From an uncultured Sphingopyxis sp. (GTDB taxonomy: Bacteria; Pseudomonadota; Alphaproteobacteria; Sphingomonadales; Sphingomonadaceae): DNA of 64,000 bases. The position numbers and the translations under genes were made by a program. The notes beneath the pieces were generated by a model. The model worked only from the letters and a program-made list of their open reading frames with translations, had not been told where the DNA came from and did not search any database. Where the stretch lies: the NCBI RefSeq assembly GCF_900078365.1, contig NZ_LT598653.1, positions 682,001 through 746,000 of the forward strand, written 5' to 3'. Positions 51,865 through 62,157 of this stretch are shown here, in pieces; position 1 is the stretch's first letter; each line of letters begins with the position of its first letter.

Positions 51865-53223
51865 ATGGAAACTGCAGAAATCGAAACCGGCGCGAGCGCG
51901 ACCGGCCCGGCCATTCAGAATGGCGCCATGATGCCCGGGTTCGGGAATTACGTCTCGACCGAAGCGGTGGCGGGGGTGCTTCCCGTCGGACGGAACAGTC
52001 CGCAACGCACCAGATTCGGACTTCATGTCGAGGTCATATCGGGCAGCGCCTTCACCGTCCGGCGAGCGGAAAATCGGCGTGTCTGGCTCTACCGCCTGAT
52101 GCCGTCGGCTCAGCATGGACGTTTCGAGGCCTATGCCGGCGGGCAGGGAATCCACACCGCGCCTTTCCCCAACCTCGACCTTCCGCCCGATCGCTTGCGC
52201 TGGGACAGCTTCCCCGTTCCGGACGTTCCGACCGATTTCGTCGACGGCATCGTCACCTTCGGCGGCAACGGCGATATCGCGAACGGAGCCGGCGTTGGCA
52301 TCCATATGTATGCGGCCAACGTCTCGATGGAGAAAAAGATATTCTCCTCTTCCGACGGAGAACTGCTGATCATACCGCAGCAGGGGCGGATGATCGTCAC
52401 CACCGAGCAAGGCCGCTTCACGCTCGAACCTCTGCAGATAGGGCTCATCCCGCGCGGGCTGAAATTCAAGGTCGAACTGCTGGATAGAGTCGCGCGAGGC
52501 TATATTTGCGAGAATTACGGCGAGATGTTCCGGCTGCCCGAATTGGGACCGATCGGGACCGCGGGCCTCGCGAACCTGCGCGATTTCGAAACGCCGGTCG
52601 CCTGGTTCGAGGACCGCGAGGAGCCGCATCTGCATGTGCAGAAATTCCAGGGCCGGCTCTGGTCGGCGACAATCGGCCATTCGCCCTTCGATGTCGTCGG
52701 CTGGCACGGCAATCTGGCACCGTATCGTTATGATCTGCGCCGTTTCAACGCGATAAATACGGTCAGTTTCGACCATCCCGATCCGTCGATTTATACGGTC
52801 CTTACCAGTCCGTCGGAATCGCCCGGGACGGCCAATTGCGATTTCGTCATCTTTCCGCCGCGCTGGATGGTCGCGGAGGACACGTTCAGGCCACCGTGGT
52901 TCCACCGCAATGTGATGAGCGAGTTCATGGGGCTGATCCAGGGCGTCCACGATGCGAAGGCCAAGGGCTTCGATCCGGGCGGTGCCAGCCTGCACAATTG
53001 CATGACAGCACATGGCCCCGACCGCGAAAGCGTCGAAAAGGCAACGGTCGCCGAACTGGCGCCCCACAAGGTCAAGGACACGCTCGCCTTCATGCTCGAG
53101 AGCCGGCACGTCATCCGCCCGACCCGATGGGCGCTCGAGACCGAGCTTCTTCAGAAAGACTATGATGCGTGTTGGCAGGGCTTTGCGCGCGGCCGGGTTC
53201 CTGACGGGGAGAACAGACGATGA
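51865..53223 (+). CDS. hmgA: Homogentisate 1,2-dioxygenase
   Basis: 452 residues from the ATG at 51865 with GGAAGAG upstream. It opens homogentisate to maleylacetoacetate using Fe(II). The N-terminal PGFGNYVSTEA and GVLPVGRNSPQRTRFGLHVEVISGSAFT blocks match the family. All iron ligands of the human enzyme have counterparts: His and Glu in PPWFHRNVMSEFMGLI and His in LHNCMTAHGPD. The N terminus deviates from canonical sequences (usual NEF/EH and YGLYAEQ are replaced), so a substituted homogentisate is possible. It overlaps the next gene (ATGA). Confidence 0.92.
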   Translation: METAEIETGASATGPAIQNGAMMPGFGNYVSTEAVAGVLPVGRNSPQRTRFGLHVEVISGSAFTVRRAENRRVWLYRLMPSAQHGRFEAYAGGQGIHTAPFPNLDLPPDRLRWDSFPVPDVPTDFVDGIVTFGGNGDIANGAGVGIHMYAANVSMEKKIFSSSDGELLIIPQQGRMIVTTEQGRFTLEPLQIGLIPRGLKFKVELLDRVARGYICENYGEMFRLPELGPIGTAGLANLRDFETPVAWFEDREEPHLHVQKFQGRLWSATIGHSPFDVVGWHGNLAPYRYDLRRFNAINTVSFDHPDPSIYTVLTSPSESPGTANCDFVIFPPRWMVAEDTFRPPWFHRNVMSEFMGLIQGVHDAKAKGFDPGGASLHNCMTAHGPDRESVEKATVAELAPHKVKDTLAFMLESRHVIRPTRWALETELLQKDYDACWQGFARGRVPDGENRR

Positions 53224-53822
53224 AATTATTTTATACTTCCGCATCCCCGTTCGCCCGCAAGGCGCGTGCTGCGGCGGCGGAGGCCGGCGTCGAACGGGAT
53301 GTCGAGGCCGTCGAAATCACGCAGATGACGGTCCCTACCAATCATATTCCGGAGCTGTCGCGCGAGAATCCGCTCGGCAAGGTTCCGGTTCTTCAGCTCG
53401 GCGACGGCCGGCGGATCGTCGATTCCGCGGTGATTGCTGAATATTTCGACAGCATCGGCAGCGGCATATTGTTTCCGCGCGACGATATGCGGTGGACGGC
53501 GCTGACGCTGCACGCGCTTGCCGACGGGATCATCGAGGCGGGGATCGCCTGCCGGCTCGAAGGGCTGCGTCCCGAAGCCATACGCTGGCCCGACTGGGTC
53601 GATGCGCATCGCGGCAAACTGGTCGCTGCGCTCGATGCGATCGAGAACGACGGCGGGCTTCTGTCCGGCCCGTTCAACATCGGCCAGCTCGCGCTCGTCT
53701 GCGCGATCGAATGGATCGCGTTTCGCGACGTCTATCATGACAGTTTCGCCGGCCGTCCGGCACTCGCGGACTGGTATGGCAAGGTCCGCGGTCGCCCGTC
53801 GCTTCGCGCGACCATGCCGTGA
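53220..53822 (+). CDS. Glutathione S-transferase family protein (first of two)
   Basis: 200 residues. The N-terminal thioredoxin-like domain begins KLFYTSASPFARKARAAAAEAG and contains NPLGKVPVLQLGDGRRIVDSAVIAEYF with the cis-Pro and the Asp-Ser glutathione contacts. The C-terminal helical domain follows. The zeta-class SSCSWRVR-like motif of maleylacetoacetate isomerase is absent, so although it follows hmgA directly it is not a canonical isomerase. It may still isomerise the ring-fission product or remove a substituent with glutathione. Confidence 0.88.
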   Translation: MKLFYTSASPFARKARAAAAEAGVERDVEAVEITQMTVPTNHIPELSRENPLGKVPVLQLGDGRRIVDSAVIAEYFDSIGSGILFPRDDMRWTALTLHALADGIIEAGIACRLEGLRPEAIRWPDWVDAHRGKLVAALDAIENDGGLLSGPFNIGQLALVCAIEWIAFRDVYHDSFAGRPALADWYGKVRGRPSLRATMP

Positions 53823-53830
53823 GGACGCCG

Positions 53831-54529
53831 ATGATCGACCTGTTCATGTGGGCAACGCCCAACGGATACAAGATTTCGATCATGCTCGAAGAGGTCGGGC
53901 TGCCTTACCGGGTCGTGCCGGTCGATATCGGCAAGGGGGAACAGTTCGATCCGGCCTTTCTGGCGATCAGTCCGAACAACAAGATCCCGGCGATCGTCGA
54001 TCCCGACGGCCCCGACGGCCGGCCGATATCGGTTTTCGAATCGGGGGCCATCCTGTTCTATCTGGCGCGAAAAACCGGACGGTTTCTGCCGTCGACGGAC
54101 CGCGATCGCATCGCCGTCATGGAATGGCTGATGTTCCAGATGGGCGGCCTTGGACCGATGGCCGGGCAGGCGCATCATTTCCGGCACTATGCGAAGGAGG
54201 ATATCCCTTACGCGGTAGAGCGATACACGGCCGAGGTCGCGCGGCTTTATCGCGTGATGGACGCGCGTCTGGCGCAGACGCCCTTTCTGGCCGGCGAATA
54301 TGGCATTGCCGATATCGCCTGCTTCCCATGGGTGCGCCGGCACGAGCGGCATGGGGTCGATCTCGCGACCTATCCCCATGTGCAATGCTGGTACGAAACG
54401 ATCATTGCGCGGCCCGCGGTGATCGCCGGCCTGCTCCCGCTTTCGGATGCGGAGCGGCGCGGGATTATCGCCCACGACGGATCGCACGATCTGTTGTTCG
54501 GTAGCGGCCAGTTCGCCGGCAACCGATGA
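53831..54529 (+). CDS. Glutathione S-transferase family protein, YfcG/YghU/Ure2-like (second of two)
   Basis: 232 residues from the ATG at 53831, chosen because GAGGA precedes it. The N terminus MIDLFMWATPNGYKISIMLEEVGLPYRVVPVDIGKGEQF and SPNNKIPAIVDPDGPDG match the Nu-class/YfcG group, where the TPNGYK segment contacts glutathione. Such proteins act as disulfide-bond reductases or peroxidases in E. coli; in sphingomonads relatives (LigF/LigG type) cleave ether links. It overlaps the enolase-superfamily gene (ATGA). Exact reaction not assignable. Confidence 0.9.
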   Translation: MIDLFMWATPNGYKISIMLEEVGLPYRVVPVDIGKGEQFDPAFLAISPNNKIPAIVDPDGPDGRPISVFESGAILFYLARKTGRFLPSTDRDRIAVMEWLMFQMGGLGPMAGQAHHFRHYAKEDIPYAVERYTAEVARLYRVMDARLAQTPFLAGEYGIADIACFPWVRRHERHGVDLATYPHVQCWYETIIARPAVIAGLLPLSDAERRGIIAHDGSHDLLFGSGQFAGNR

Positions 54530-55605
54530 CGTCGGCGCACGTCACCGGTGCGCAAGCGGGATGCGTGTACCTCGATCTGGGTGGCGCGCGCGGCGGTTCG
54601 GGGATTACGGGGGTCGAGGTCATTCTGGCCCGCGTCGAGACGAACGACGGACTGGAAGCCTGGGGATTCAGCTATGTCCTGCGCGGCCATCGCGGGGCCA
54701 GCCTTGCGGCGGCACGCGACGCTGTGGCGGTGCTTGTCGGCAAGCCGGTCCCGCATCCCGAGGCGGCGTGGCGCCGCGCCGTCGCCGGGTTCAATCGCAC
54801 GGGCGGGGGTCCCAACCTCGTCGGTCTGGCCGCAATCGATGTCGCGCTGTGGGATTTGTGGGGCAAGGTGCACGGCCGGTCCATCGCCGCCTTGTTGGGG
54901 GGCGGCGAAGTGGATCGTCCGGTCTATGCTTCTTCCGGCTTTTCGCCGGGGCAAGACCCCGAAGAGGCAGCCGAACTTGCGAAGGCGGCGATCGCCGCCG
55001 GCTATTGCGGGGTCAAGCCGCGGCTGGCGGGCCGATCCGCCGATCTTTTGCTCCTGCAACGGGTGCGCGCGGCGATCGGGCCCGATGCGCTGTTGCTTGG
55101 CGATGCCAATGAAAAACTCGATCTGCCGCAGGCGATGGCGCTGGCGCGCGACGCGGTCCGATCGGGGCTCGACTATCTGGAAGAACCGCTGTCCGCGAGC
55201 GATCTCGACGGTCTGCGCCGGCTTGCCCGCGCGTTGACGCTGGCGATCGCGGGCGGAGAGCATTTTCAGGACGACCTGCTGCTGCTCCCCGTTTTGAAGG
55301 AGCGCCTGCTCTCGCTGTTCCAGCCCGACCTGGCGATGATGGGCGGGCTGACCCCGTGCCTGCGTGCCGCGCGCGCAGCCGAATTGTTCGGGGTGAAGGT
55401 GTCGCCGCATTTCCTGCCGGGACTGTTCGTCCAACTGGCGTCGGCTTGCCCCGCGCTGACCATGCTCGAGGAATTTCCCCTGATCGAGCCATTGTTCGAT
55501 GGCTGGCCGGAGGTCCGGGGCGGACGGATGCGTGCGACGGCCCGGCCGGGACACGGCCTTCATCCCACGGGCCATGCGATCGAAGAATTCCGGAGATCCG
55601 GTTGA
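54526..55605 (+). CDS. Enolase-superfamily (mandelate racemase/muconate lactonizing) enzyme
   Basis: 359 residues. Metal ligands are Asp in LLGDANEKLD, Glu in YLEEPLS and Glu in IAGGEHFQDD. The barrel-strand-2 base is Lys in CGVKPRLAG (K-x-R rather than K-x-K), and the opposite His is in VSPHFLPG, so it fits the mandelate-racemase subgroup of acid-sugar dehydratases or racemases. It has no known role in homogentisate breakdown; operon position (overlaps on the 5' side) says it acts in the same pathway. Substrate unknown. Confidence 0.88.
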   Translation: MTSAHVTGAQAGCVYLDLGGARGGSGITGVEVILARVETNDGLEAWGFSYVLRGHRGASLAAARDAVAVLVGKPVPHPEAAWRRAVAGFNRTGGGPNLVGLAAIDVALWDLWGKVHGRSIAALLGGGEVDRPVYASSGFSPGQDPEEAAELAKAAIAAGYCGVKPRLAGRSADLLLLQRVRAAIGPDALLLGDANEKLDLPQAMALARDAVRSGLDYLEEPLSASDLDGLRRLARALTLAIAGGEHFQDDLLLLPVLKERLLSLFQPDLAMMGGLTPCLRAARAAELFGVKVSPHFLPGLFVQLASACPALTMLEEFPLIEPLFDGWPEVRGGRMRATARPGHGLHPTGHAIEEFRRSG

Positions 55606-55733
55606 ACCTTTGCCGCAATCGGGCGCGCGTCCTCATCGTGGAGGACAGGCGCGCACGTCCGTTCGGCATAGTCCAGCCGTCACAGAAAGAGAGAGGATTG
55701 CCCCCATGATGCCATCGCGACCGGAGGCGCGCC

Positions 55734-56858
55734 ATGCCGCGTAGGACGATCGTCGAGATCGATATTCCGGCTGTCGGCATGTCCGAAACCCAGTCGGGCA
55801 TCACCCGCATGAAGCCCCGGATATTGGGTGCGCTGGTCGAGCCCGATGCGCCGACCGGAGTGGCGGCGTTGATCGCGCATCCGACGAATAACTTCCTGGG
55901 GCACCCGCTTCTTTCCCCACTGGCCGAGCGGGGTATTGCAGCGCTTGGTCTCAACACGCGCTTCATGAATAACGACGCGACGCTGATCATGGAAAAGGCG
56001 ATCCAGGACATTGGCGCGGGTGTTCGTTGGCTGCGCGAGCGCGGCTACGAACAGGTTCATCTTGTCGGATTTTCCGGCGGCGCGGCGCTCGCATGCTTCT
56101 ATCAGGCGCAAGCGGAGAAGCTGACAATCGTCGAGACGCCCGCGGGCGATGCCGTGTCGCTGTCGGCGGGCGATCTGCCGCCAGCTGACAGCCTGTCGCT
56201 GATCGCCGCCCATCTCGGCCGGTCGCGCCTTTTGCAAGACTGGATCGACCCGTCGCTCACCGACGAGAGCGATGCGGCGAGCCGCGATCCGTCGCTGGAC
56301 ATGTATGATGCGGTGAACGGTCCGCCCTATTCCGACGAATTCCTCGAACGCTATCGCTCGGCACAATCCGCGCGGCGCGACCGGATCGAGGCATGGGCAA
56401 AGGCTCGTCTCGGGCTCCTACGGATCAATAATCCATCCGCGGACGAGGCCTTTGTCGTTCACCGGACATTTGCCGATCCACGTTTCATGGATCTTTCCCT
56501 CGATCCCAATGGTCGTCATGCCGGTGGCATTTGGGGAAACGCGCGGGACGTTAATTATGCGGCGAATGCGATCGGGCGCTACACGTCGCTCACAGCTTTC
56601 CTCAGTCAATGGGCCGGATGCTCGAACGCCGATGGCCCGACCAACGTCATGCGAACCAGCATACCGGTGCAATATATAGAACTTGGCGGCGATGCCTCGA
56701 CCTTTCCGAGCACCACGAGGATCTGGCGCGAAGCGATCGAGAGTCGGGGGAATGCGACATCCTCCTTTCATGCGATCGATGATGCCGATCATTATCTGAA
56801 GCGGCCCGAGCATCTTCGAGAGGCGGCAGACATGCTGGCGGCCGCCTTTTCCGCCTAG
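55734..56858 (+). CDS. Alpha/beta hydrolase family protein
   Basis: 374 residues from the ATG at 55734 with GGAGG upstream. The nucleophile is in HLVGFSGGAALACFY (G-x-S-x-G), preceded by ALIAHPTNNFLGHPLLSPLAERGIAALGLNTRF, and the catalytic His is probably in DDADHYLKRPEH. It contains an insertion of about 130 residues between the nucleophile and the C-terminal triad. It may replace a fumarylacetoacetate-type hydrolase in island 2, or hydrolyse an ester precursor; neither is shown. Confidence 0.83.
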   Translation: MPRRTIVEIDIPAVGMSETQSGITRMKPRILGALVEPDAPTGVAALIAHPTNNFLGHPLLSPLAERGIAALGLNTRFMNNDATLIMEKAIQDIGAGVRWLRERGYEQVHLVGFSGGAALACFYQAQAEKLTIVETPAGDAVSLSAGDLPPADSLSLIAAHLGRSRLLQDWIDPSLTDESDAASRDPSLDMYDAVNGPPYSDEFLERYRSAQSARRDRIEAWAKARLGLLRINNPSADEAFVVHRTFADPRFMDLSLDPNGRHAGGIWGNARDVNYAANAIGRYTSLTAFLSQWAGCSNADGPTNVMRTSIPVQYIELGGDASTFPSTTRIWREAIESRGNATSSFHAIDDADHYLKRPEHLREAADMLAAAFSA

Positions 56859-56888
56859 GTGGCTCAATATCAACTTTCGGAGCATCCC

Positions 56889-58001
<1,113 letters not shown>

Positions 58002-58005
58002 GGGG

Positions 58006-59229
58006 ATGCGGTTCGACGTAGTGATCGTGGGCGCCGGGCATGGCGGCGCGCAGGTGGCGGTGATGCTGCGCACGCAAAAGTTCGCAGGCAGCATCGTGAT
58101 CATCGGCGAAGAGCCCGAGCTTCCCTATGAGCGCCCGCCCTTGTCGAAGGAGTATTTCGCGGGCGAGAAGGAATTCGAGCGCATACAGCTCCGTCCCGCC
58201 AGATATTGGGACGAGCGCGAGGTGACGATGCTGCTCGGCCGGCGCGTCGTGTCGGTCGATCCCGGAACGCACACGGTTACCACCGACGGCGGCGGGACGA
58301 TCGGCTATGGCAAGCTCGTCTGGGCCACCGGCGGGCAACCGCGCGTGCTTCCGATCCCGGGCGGGAACCTTCCCGGCGTGCAGGGGGTGCGTACCCGCGC
58401 CGATGCCGATGCGATGAAGGCCGCGTCGCAGACCGCAAGGCAGATCGTCGTGATCGGCGGCGGCTATATCGGGCTCGAAGCCGCGGCGGTGCTGAACAAG
58501 GCGGGCAAGAAGGTCGTGCTGCTGGAGGCCCAGGACCGCGTGCTCGCGCGCGTCGCGGGCGAGGATTTGTCGCGCTTCTACGAGAAGGAGCATCGCGACC
58601 ACGGCGTCGACCTCAGGCTCGGTGTGTGCGTTGACGCGATCGAGGGCGACACGCATGTCACCGGCGTGCGGCTCGCCGATGGCGAGCTCATCCCCGCCGA
58701 TCTCGTCATCGTCGGCATCGGCATCGTCCCCGCCGTCGAGCCGCTGATCGCAGCGGGGGCGGACTGCGCCAACGGCGTGCGCGTCGATCGGCTCTGCAAG
58801 ACGAGCCTGCCCGACATCTATGCGATCGGCGACTGCGCATCGCATGTGAACGACTTCGCCGAGGGCGCCGAGATCCGGCTCGAGTCGGTCCAGAACGCCA
58901 ATGATCAGGCGAATGTCGTCGCCAAGGGCATCGTCGGCGATGAGGCGCCCTATCATGCGATCCCGTGGTTCTGGTCGAACCAATATGATCTGAAGCTCCA
59001 GACCGCGGGCCTTTCCACCGGCCACGATCAGGCGGTGCTGCGCGGCGATCCCGCGAACCGCAGCTTCTCGGTCGTCTACCTCAAGGCGGGCAAGGTGATC
59101 GCGATCGACTGCGTCAATGCGACCAAGGATTATGTCCAGGGCCGCATGATCGTCACCGCAGGCCTTCGCGCGGGCGCCGAACAGCTCGCCGACGCGAGCA
59201 AGCCACTCAAGGACATGGTCCTTTCATGA
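58006..59229 (+). CDS. FAD-dependent ferredoxin (rubredoxin-type) reductase
   Basis: 407 residues from the ATG at 58006 (GGGGG upstream). FAD motif IVGAGHGGAQVAVMLR, ELPYERPPLSKEYFAGE, NAD motif IGGGYIGLEAAAVLNKAGKKVVLLE, and second FAD motif DIYAIGDCASHVN. The ending FWSNQYDLKLQTAG is typical of reductases of cytochrome P450 or ring-hydroxylating systems. No ferredoxin gene is adjacent. It could reduce the Rieske oxygenase of island 2, or an off-window partner; that is inference. Confidence 0.93.
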   Translation: MRFDVVIVGAGHGGAQVAVMLRTQKFAGSIVIIGEEPELPYERPPLSKEYFAGEKEFERIQLRPARYWDEREVTMLLGRRVVSVDPGTHTVTTDGGGTIGYGKLVWATGGQPRVLPIPGGNLPGVQGVRTRADADAMKAASQTARQIVVIGGGYIGLEAAAVLNKAGKKVVLLEAQDRVLARVAGEDLSRFYEKEHRDHGVDLRLGVCVDAIEGDTHVTGVRLADGELIPADLVIVGIGIVPAVEPLIAAGADCANGVRVDRLCKTSLPDIYAIGDCASHVNDFAEGAEIRLESVQNANDQANVVAKGIVGDEAPYHAIPWFWSNQYDLKLQTAGLSTGHDQAVLRGDPANRSFSVVYLKAGKVIAIDCVNATKDYVQGRMIVTAGLRAGAEQLADASKPLKDMVLS

Positions 59230-60716
59230 ACCGGAGCACAGGGGACATCGCGATGACACGATCTGCACAGGAAACGCCCCAGACAGGCAAATCTTCATCG
59301 CCAGCGCGGGCGAGGACCCTTCACGACAAGATATGGGACACGCACAATGTCACTGAGCATAATGGTGAAACGATCCTCTATATCGATTTTCATCTCCTGA
59401 CCGAGATCACGACGGCGCAAGCATTTTCTGCGCTCGAACAGCGAAATTTGAAGGTCCGTCGACCCGATCGCAGTCTGGCAATCGCGGATCACAATACGCC
59501 GACCGAAGGACAGTCGCTCGGTCTTGCGGGCGTGGCGGATCCCGCTGCACGGTTGCAGATGGAGGTGCTGGAAAAGAACACGCGCTCCAATGGCATCGAG
59601 TTTTTTCCGATGGGCGACGTCCGCAATGGCATCGTGCACGTCGTCGGGCCGGAGCAGGGGCGTACGCAGCCGGGGATGACAATCGTCTGCGGCGATTCGC
59701 ACACATCGACCCACGGAGCGTTCGGCGCTTTGGCGATGGGCATCGGCACGTCTCAGGTGGAGCATGTCCTGGCAACCCAGACGCTCCGGCTTAAAAAGGC
59801 CAGGAATTTTCGTGTGCGCATCGAGGGAGAACCCGGCCCGGGAATCGGCGCGAAGGAATTTGCGCTGGCGGTTATTTCCAGAATCGGGACCGGCGGCGGT
59901 ACCGGCCACGTCATCGAATATTGCGGTTCCGCGGTTAGCGCCCTTTCGATGGCGGGACGCATGACGCTTTGTAACATGACGATCGAAGCTGGTGCCCGCG
60001 CCGGAATAATCGCGCCCGACGATGTCACCTTCGCCTATCTCGAAGGTCGACCTGCGGCTCCGAGCGGCGCGGCATGGGACGCCGCGCTGCAATATTGGAA
60101 AACGCTTTTTTCCGACGAGGGCGCGCATTGGGATCGCGAACTGGAAATCGACGCAGCCGAAATCCCTCCGTTGATTACCTGGGGGACAAGCCCGGAAGAT
60201 GTCATTCCGGTTACTGCGACCGTCCCGGCACCCGCCGAGTTCGCCAGCCCCGATAAGCGGTCTTCGGCCGAACGGGCGCTCGAATATATGGGCCTTGAGG
60301 CCGGTCAGCCTATCGCCGGCGTCAAGATCGATGTCGTGTTTATCGGCTCGTGCACGAACAGCCGTATCGAAGACCTGCGCGCCGCCGCCGGAATTTTGCA
60401 TTCGGGGCGGCACGTCGCGCCCAGGGTCCGCGCCATGGTTGTCCCCGGTTCCGGCCTTATTCGCGCGCGCGCCGAACAGGAGGGGCTCGACAAGATATTC
60501 AAGGCGGCGGGGTTCGAATGGCGCGAACCCGGTTGTTCGATGTGCCTGGGCATGAATCCGGACAAACTCTTGCCAGGCCAGCGTTGCCTCTCGACATCCA
60601 ACCGCAATTTCGAAGGGCGGCAAGGGCCGGGGGGACGGACACATCTTGCCAGTCCTGTCATGGCCGCCGCCGCCGCGCTCGCCGGCTCGATCGTCGATTT
60701 CCGGGAGTACCTCTAA
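59226..60716 (+). CDS. leuC: 3-isopropylmalate dehydratase large subunit (LeuC-like)
   Basis: 496 residues, with about 28 extra residues before the usual start (RTLHDKIWDTHNV). The extension has no internal ATG or GTG near the normal start; an ATG at 59253 would shorten it by nine. Iron-sulfur cysteines are in FIGSCTNSR and CSMCLGMNPD; the ADHNTPT and GDSHTSTHGAFG blocks are present. It isomerises 2- to 3-isopropylmalate, or a related hydroxy-diacid. Codon GC is lower than in the genes before it. It overlaps the reductase stop (ATGA). Confidence 0.93.
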   Translation: MNRSTGDIAMTRSAQETPQTGKSSSPARARTLHDKIWDTHNVTEHNGETILYIDFHLLTEITTAQAFSALEQRNLKVRRPDRSLAIADHNTPTEGQSLGLAGVADPAARLQMEVLEKNTRSNGIEFFPMGDVRNGIVHVVGPEQGRTQPGMTIVCGDSHTSTHGAFGALAMGIGTSQVEHVLATQTLRLKKARNFRVRIEGEPGPGIGAKEFALAVISRIGTGGGTGHVIEYCGSAVSALSMAGRMTLCNMTIEAGARAGIIAPDDVTFAYLEGRPAAPSGAAWDAALQYWKTLFSDEGAHWDRELEIDAAEIPPLITWGTSPEDVIPVTATVPAPAEFASPDKRSSAERALEYMGLEAGQPIAGVKIDVVFIGSCTNSRIEDLRAAAGILHSGRHVAPRVRAMVVPGSGLIRARAEQEGLDKIFKAAGFEWREPGCSMCLGMNPDKLLPGQRCLSTSNRNFEGRQGPGGRTHLASPVMAAAAALAGSIVDFREYL

Positions 60717-61324
60717 TGAAGGCTTTTTCCTGTCTGGAAAGCAAGATCGTCGCGCTGCCCAATGCCAATATCGACACCGACCAGATCATCCCGGCACGTT
60801 ATTTGACGACGGTTACGCGCGAGGGGCTGGGCGAGGGGCTGTTTTACCAGTTCCGGTTCGACGAAGATGGAAAGGAGAGGCCCGAGTTCGTCTTGAATCG
60901 CCCCGAATATGCGGGGGCGGGCATATTGGTTGCGGGAGACAATTTCGGCTGTGGCTCAAGCCGTGAGCACGCGCCATGGGCGCTTATGGATTTTGGGATT
61001 CGCTGCGTCATATCGACGAGCTTTGCCGATATCTTCTATGCCAACTGCTTTCAAAACGGATTGCTGCCGGTTGTCCTCAAATTCGACGAAGTGCAGGAAC
61101 TCATACGAATTGCGCAGGAATCCGCCTCTGTCATTGCCGTTGATCTCGTCGCCCAATCCGTTTCTCTTCCTTCGGCGGCGAAATATTTTTTCCAGATTGA
61201 CCCGGCGCTCAAGAATAAAATGTTGAAAGGGCTGGATTCCATCGGAGAGACGCTGCAGTTCGAAGCAGAAATATCCCGGTATGAGCGTTCGGATGCCGTG
61301 ATGAGGTCCTGGCTGACAAACTGA
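60716..61324 (+). CDS. leuD: 3-isopropylmalate dehydratase small subunit (LeuD-like)
   Basis: 202 residues; the start ATG overlaps the leuC TAA (TAATG). Family blocks LPNANIDTDQIIPARYLTTVTR, FGCGSSREHAPWAL and ISTSFADIFYANCFQNGLLPV are complete. It forms the swivelling domain of the dehydratase with LeuC. leuA and leuB are not present here. The region from about 60950 to the stop is AT-richer than the window average, suggesting acquisition with leuC. Confidence 0.94.
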   Translation: MKAFSCLESKIVALPNANIDTDQIIPARYLTTVTREGLGEGLFYQFRFDEDGKERPEFVLNRPEYAGAGILVAGDNFGCGSSREHAPWALMDFGIRCVISTSFADIFYANCFQNGLLPVVLKFDEVQELIRIAQESASVIAVDLVAQSVSLPSAAKYFFQIDPALKNKMLKGLDSIGETLQFEAEISRYERSDAVMRSWLTN

Positions 61325-61469
61325 GCTCAAATCCATATCCAATATGTTTCTATATTATAATGGCTTGACGGGCAGCTCGTCTTTCCGGTGTCGGATGCTT
61401 GGGTGCTTAGGTTTTGAACCTGTAAACCTAAGCCCCGCACGCTGGTCCGAAGAATGAGAGAATTCCCGG

Positions 61470-62093
61470 TCAGCGTCGGTGGCCGAGTCCGGTCAGGAAT
61501 ATGTCGACCGCGGAGGAGACAAGTGCGGTCCGTTCGACTTCGGTTGGCGCAGCGCGCAATCCCAGCAGCACCTGGAGGTGGAGATTGCCGCGGATCATTC
61601 CGACGAAATGGTCGCCGGCCGCCTGTGCGTCGCACGAGCCGATCTCGCCGCGCGCCTCGGCAGCAGCAAGCACCTTCGCAAGCGTCGCGCTCGCGAGACC
61701 CGGGCCGAGATCGTAGAAGCGCCGCACCAGATCCGGAAAGCGCGCATACTCGGTTGTCGCGATGCGATAGACGCCGAGCAGCGCGGGCGACAGCGAGATG
61801 TCGATCAGCTGGCGGCCGAAGGCGAGCAGCATCGGCCGGAGCCCGCCGGGTCCCGGATCGTCCAGCGACAACGCCGCGAGCGCGCGCCCGGCATGGTCGG
61901 ACACGATCGCGGTGAACAGCCCCTCCTTGTTGCCGAACTGGTCATAGATATTGCGCTTCGATCCGCCCGCGCGTTCGATGATGTCGTCGATGCGCGTCGC
62001 GGCATAGCCCTGCTCGAAAAAGATTGCCGCGGCGGCCTCTAGTAAGGCGTCGCGCCCCACCTTGCCCCGGTTTCCGGCTGCCGCCTCATTCAC
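61470..62093 (-). CDS. TetR-family transcriptional repressor
   Basis: 207 residues. The N-terminal HTH reads GRDALLEAAAAIFFEQGYAATRIDDIIERAGGSKRNIYDQFGNKEGLF, and the C-terminal ligand domain is typical (TetR_C_7-like with GVYRIATTEYARFPDLVRRFYDLG). It is divergent from the efflux genes, with two related palindromes between, and so is probably the repressor of both itself and the pump. Inducer unknown. Confidence 0.94.
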   Translation of the reverse strand: MNEAAAGNRGKVGRDALLEAAAAIFFEQGYAATRIDDIIERAGGSKRNIYDQFGNKEGLFTAIVSDHAGRALAALSLDDPGPGGLRPMLLAFGRQLIDISLSPALLGVYRIATTEYARFPDLVRRFYDLGPGLASATLAKVLAAAEARGEIGSCDAQAAGDHFVGMIRGNLHLQVLLGLRAAPTEVERTALVSSAVDIFLTGLGHRR

Positions 62094-62129
62094 AACAGAT
62101 ACTCCCCACTACTTCTGGATAGATTGACT

Positions 62130-62145
62130 GGTAATGATCATTACC
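62130..62145. promoter_or_regulatory. TetR-type operator 1 (perfect 16-bp palindrome)
   Basis: GGTAATGATCATTACC is its own reverse complement. It sits midway between the TetR and EmrA-like genes. A second copy follows 28 bases on. Confidence 0.75.
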
Positions 62146-62157
62146 GTAAGGGTCAAT

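Noticed and set aside
55623..55660. GGACA...GTCC arrangement before the alpha/beta hydrolase gene
   Set aside because: The arms are in the opposite order to the five operators, so it does not match the motif.
61325..61469. AT-rich stretch after leuD with several TATA-like words
   Set aside because: No ordered promoter or hairpin recognised; reported only as a compositional feature of the leuCD region.
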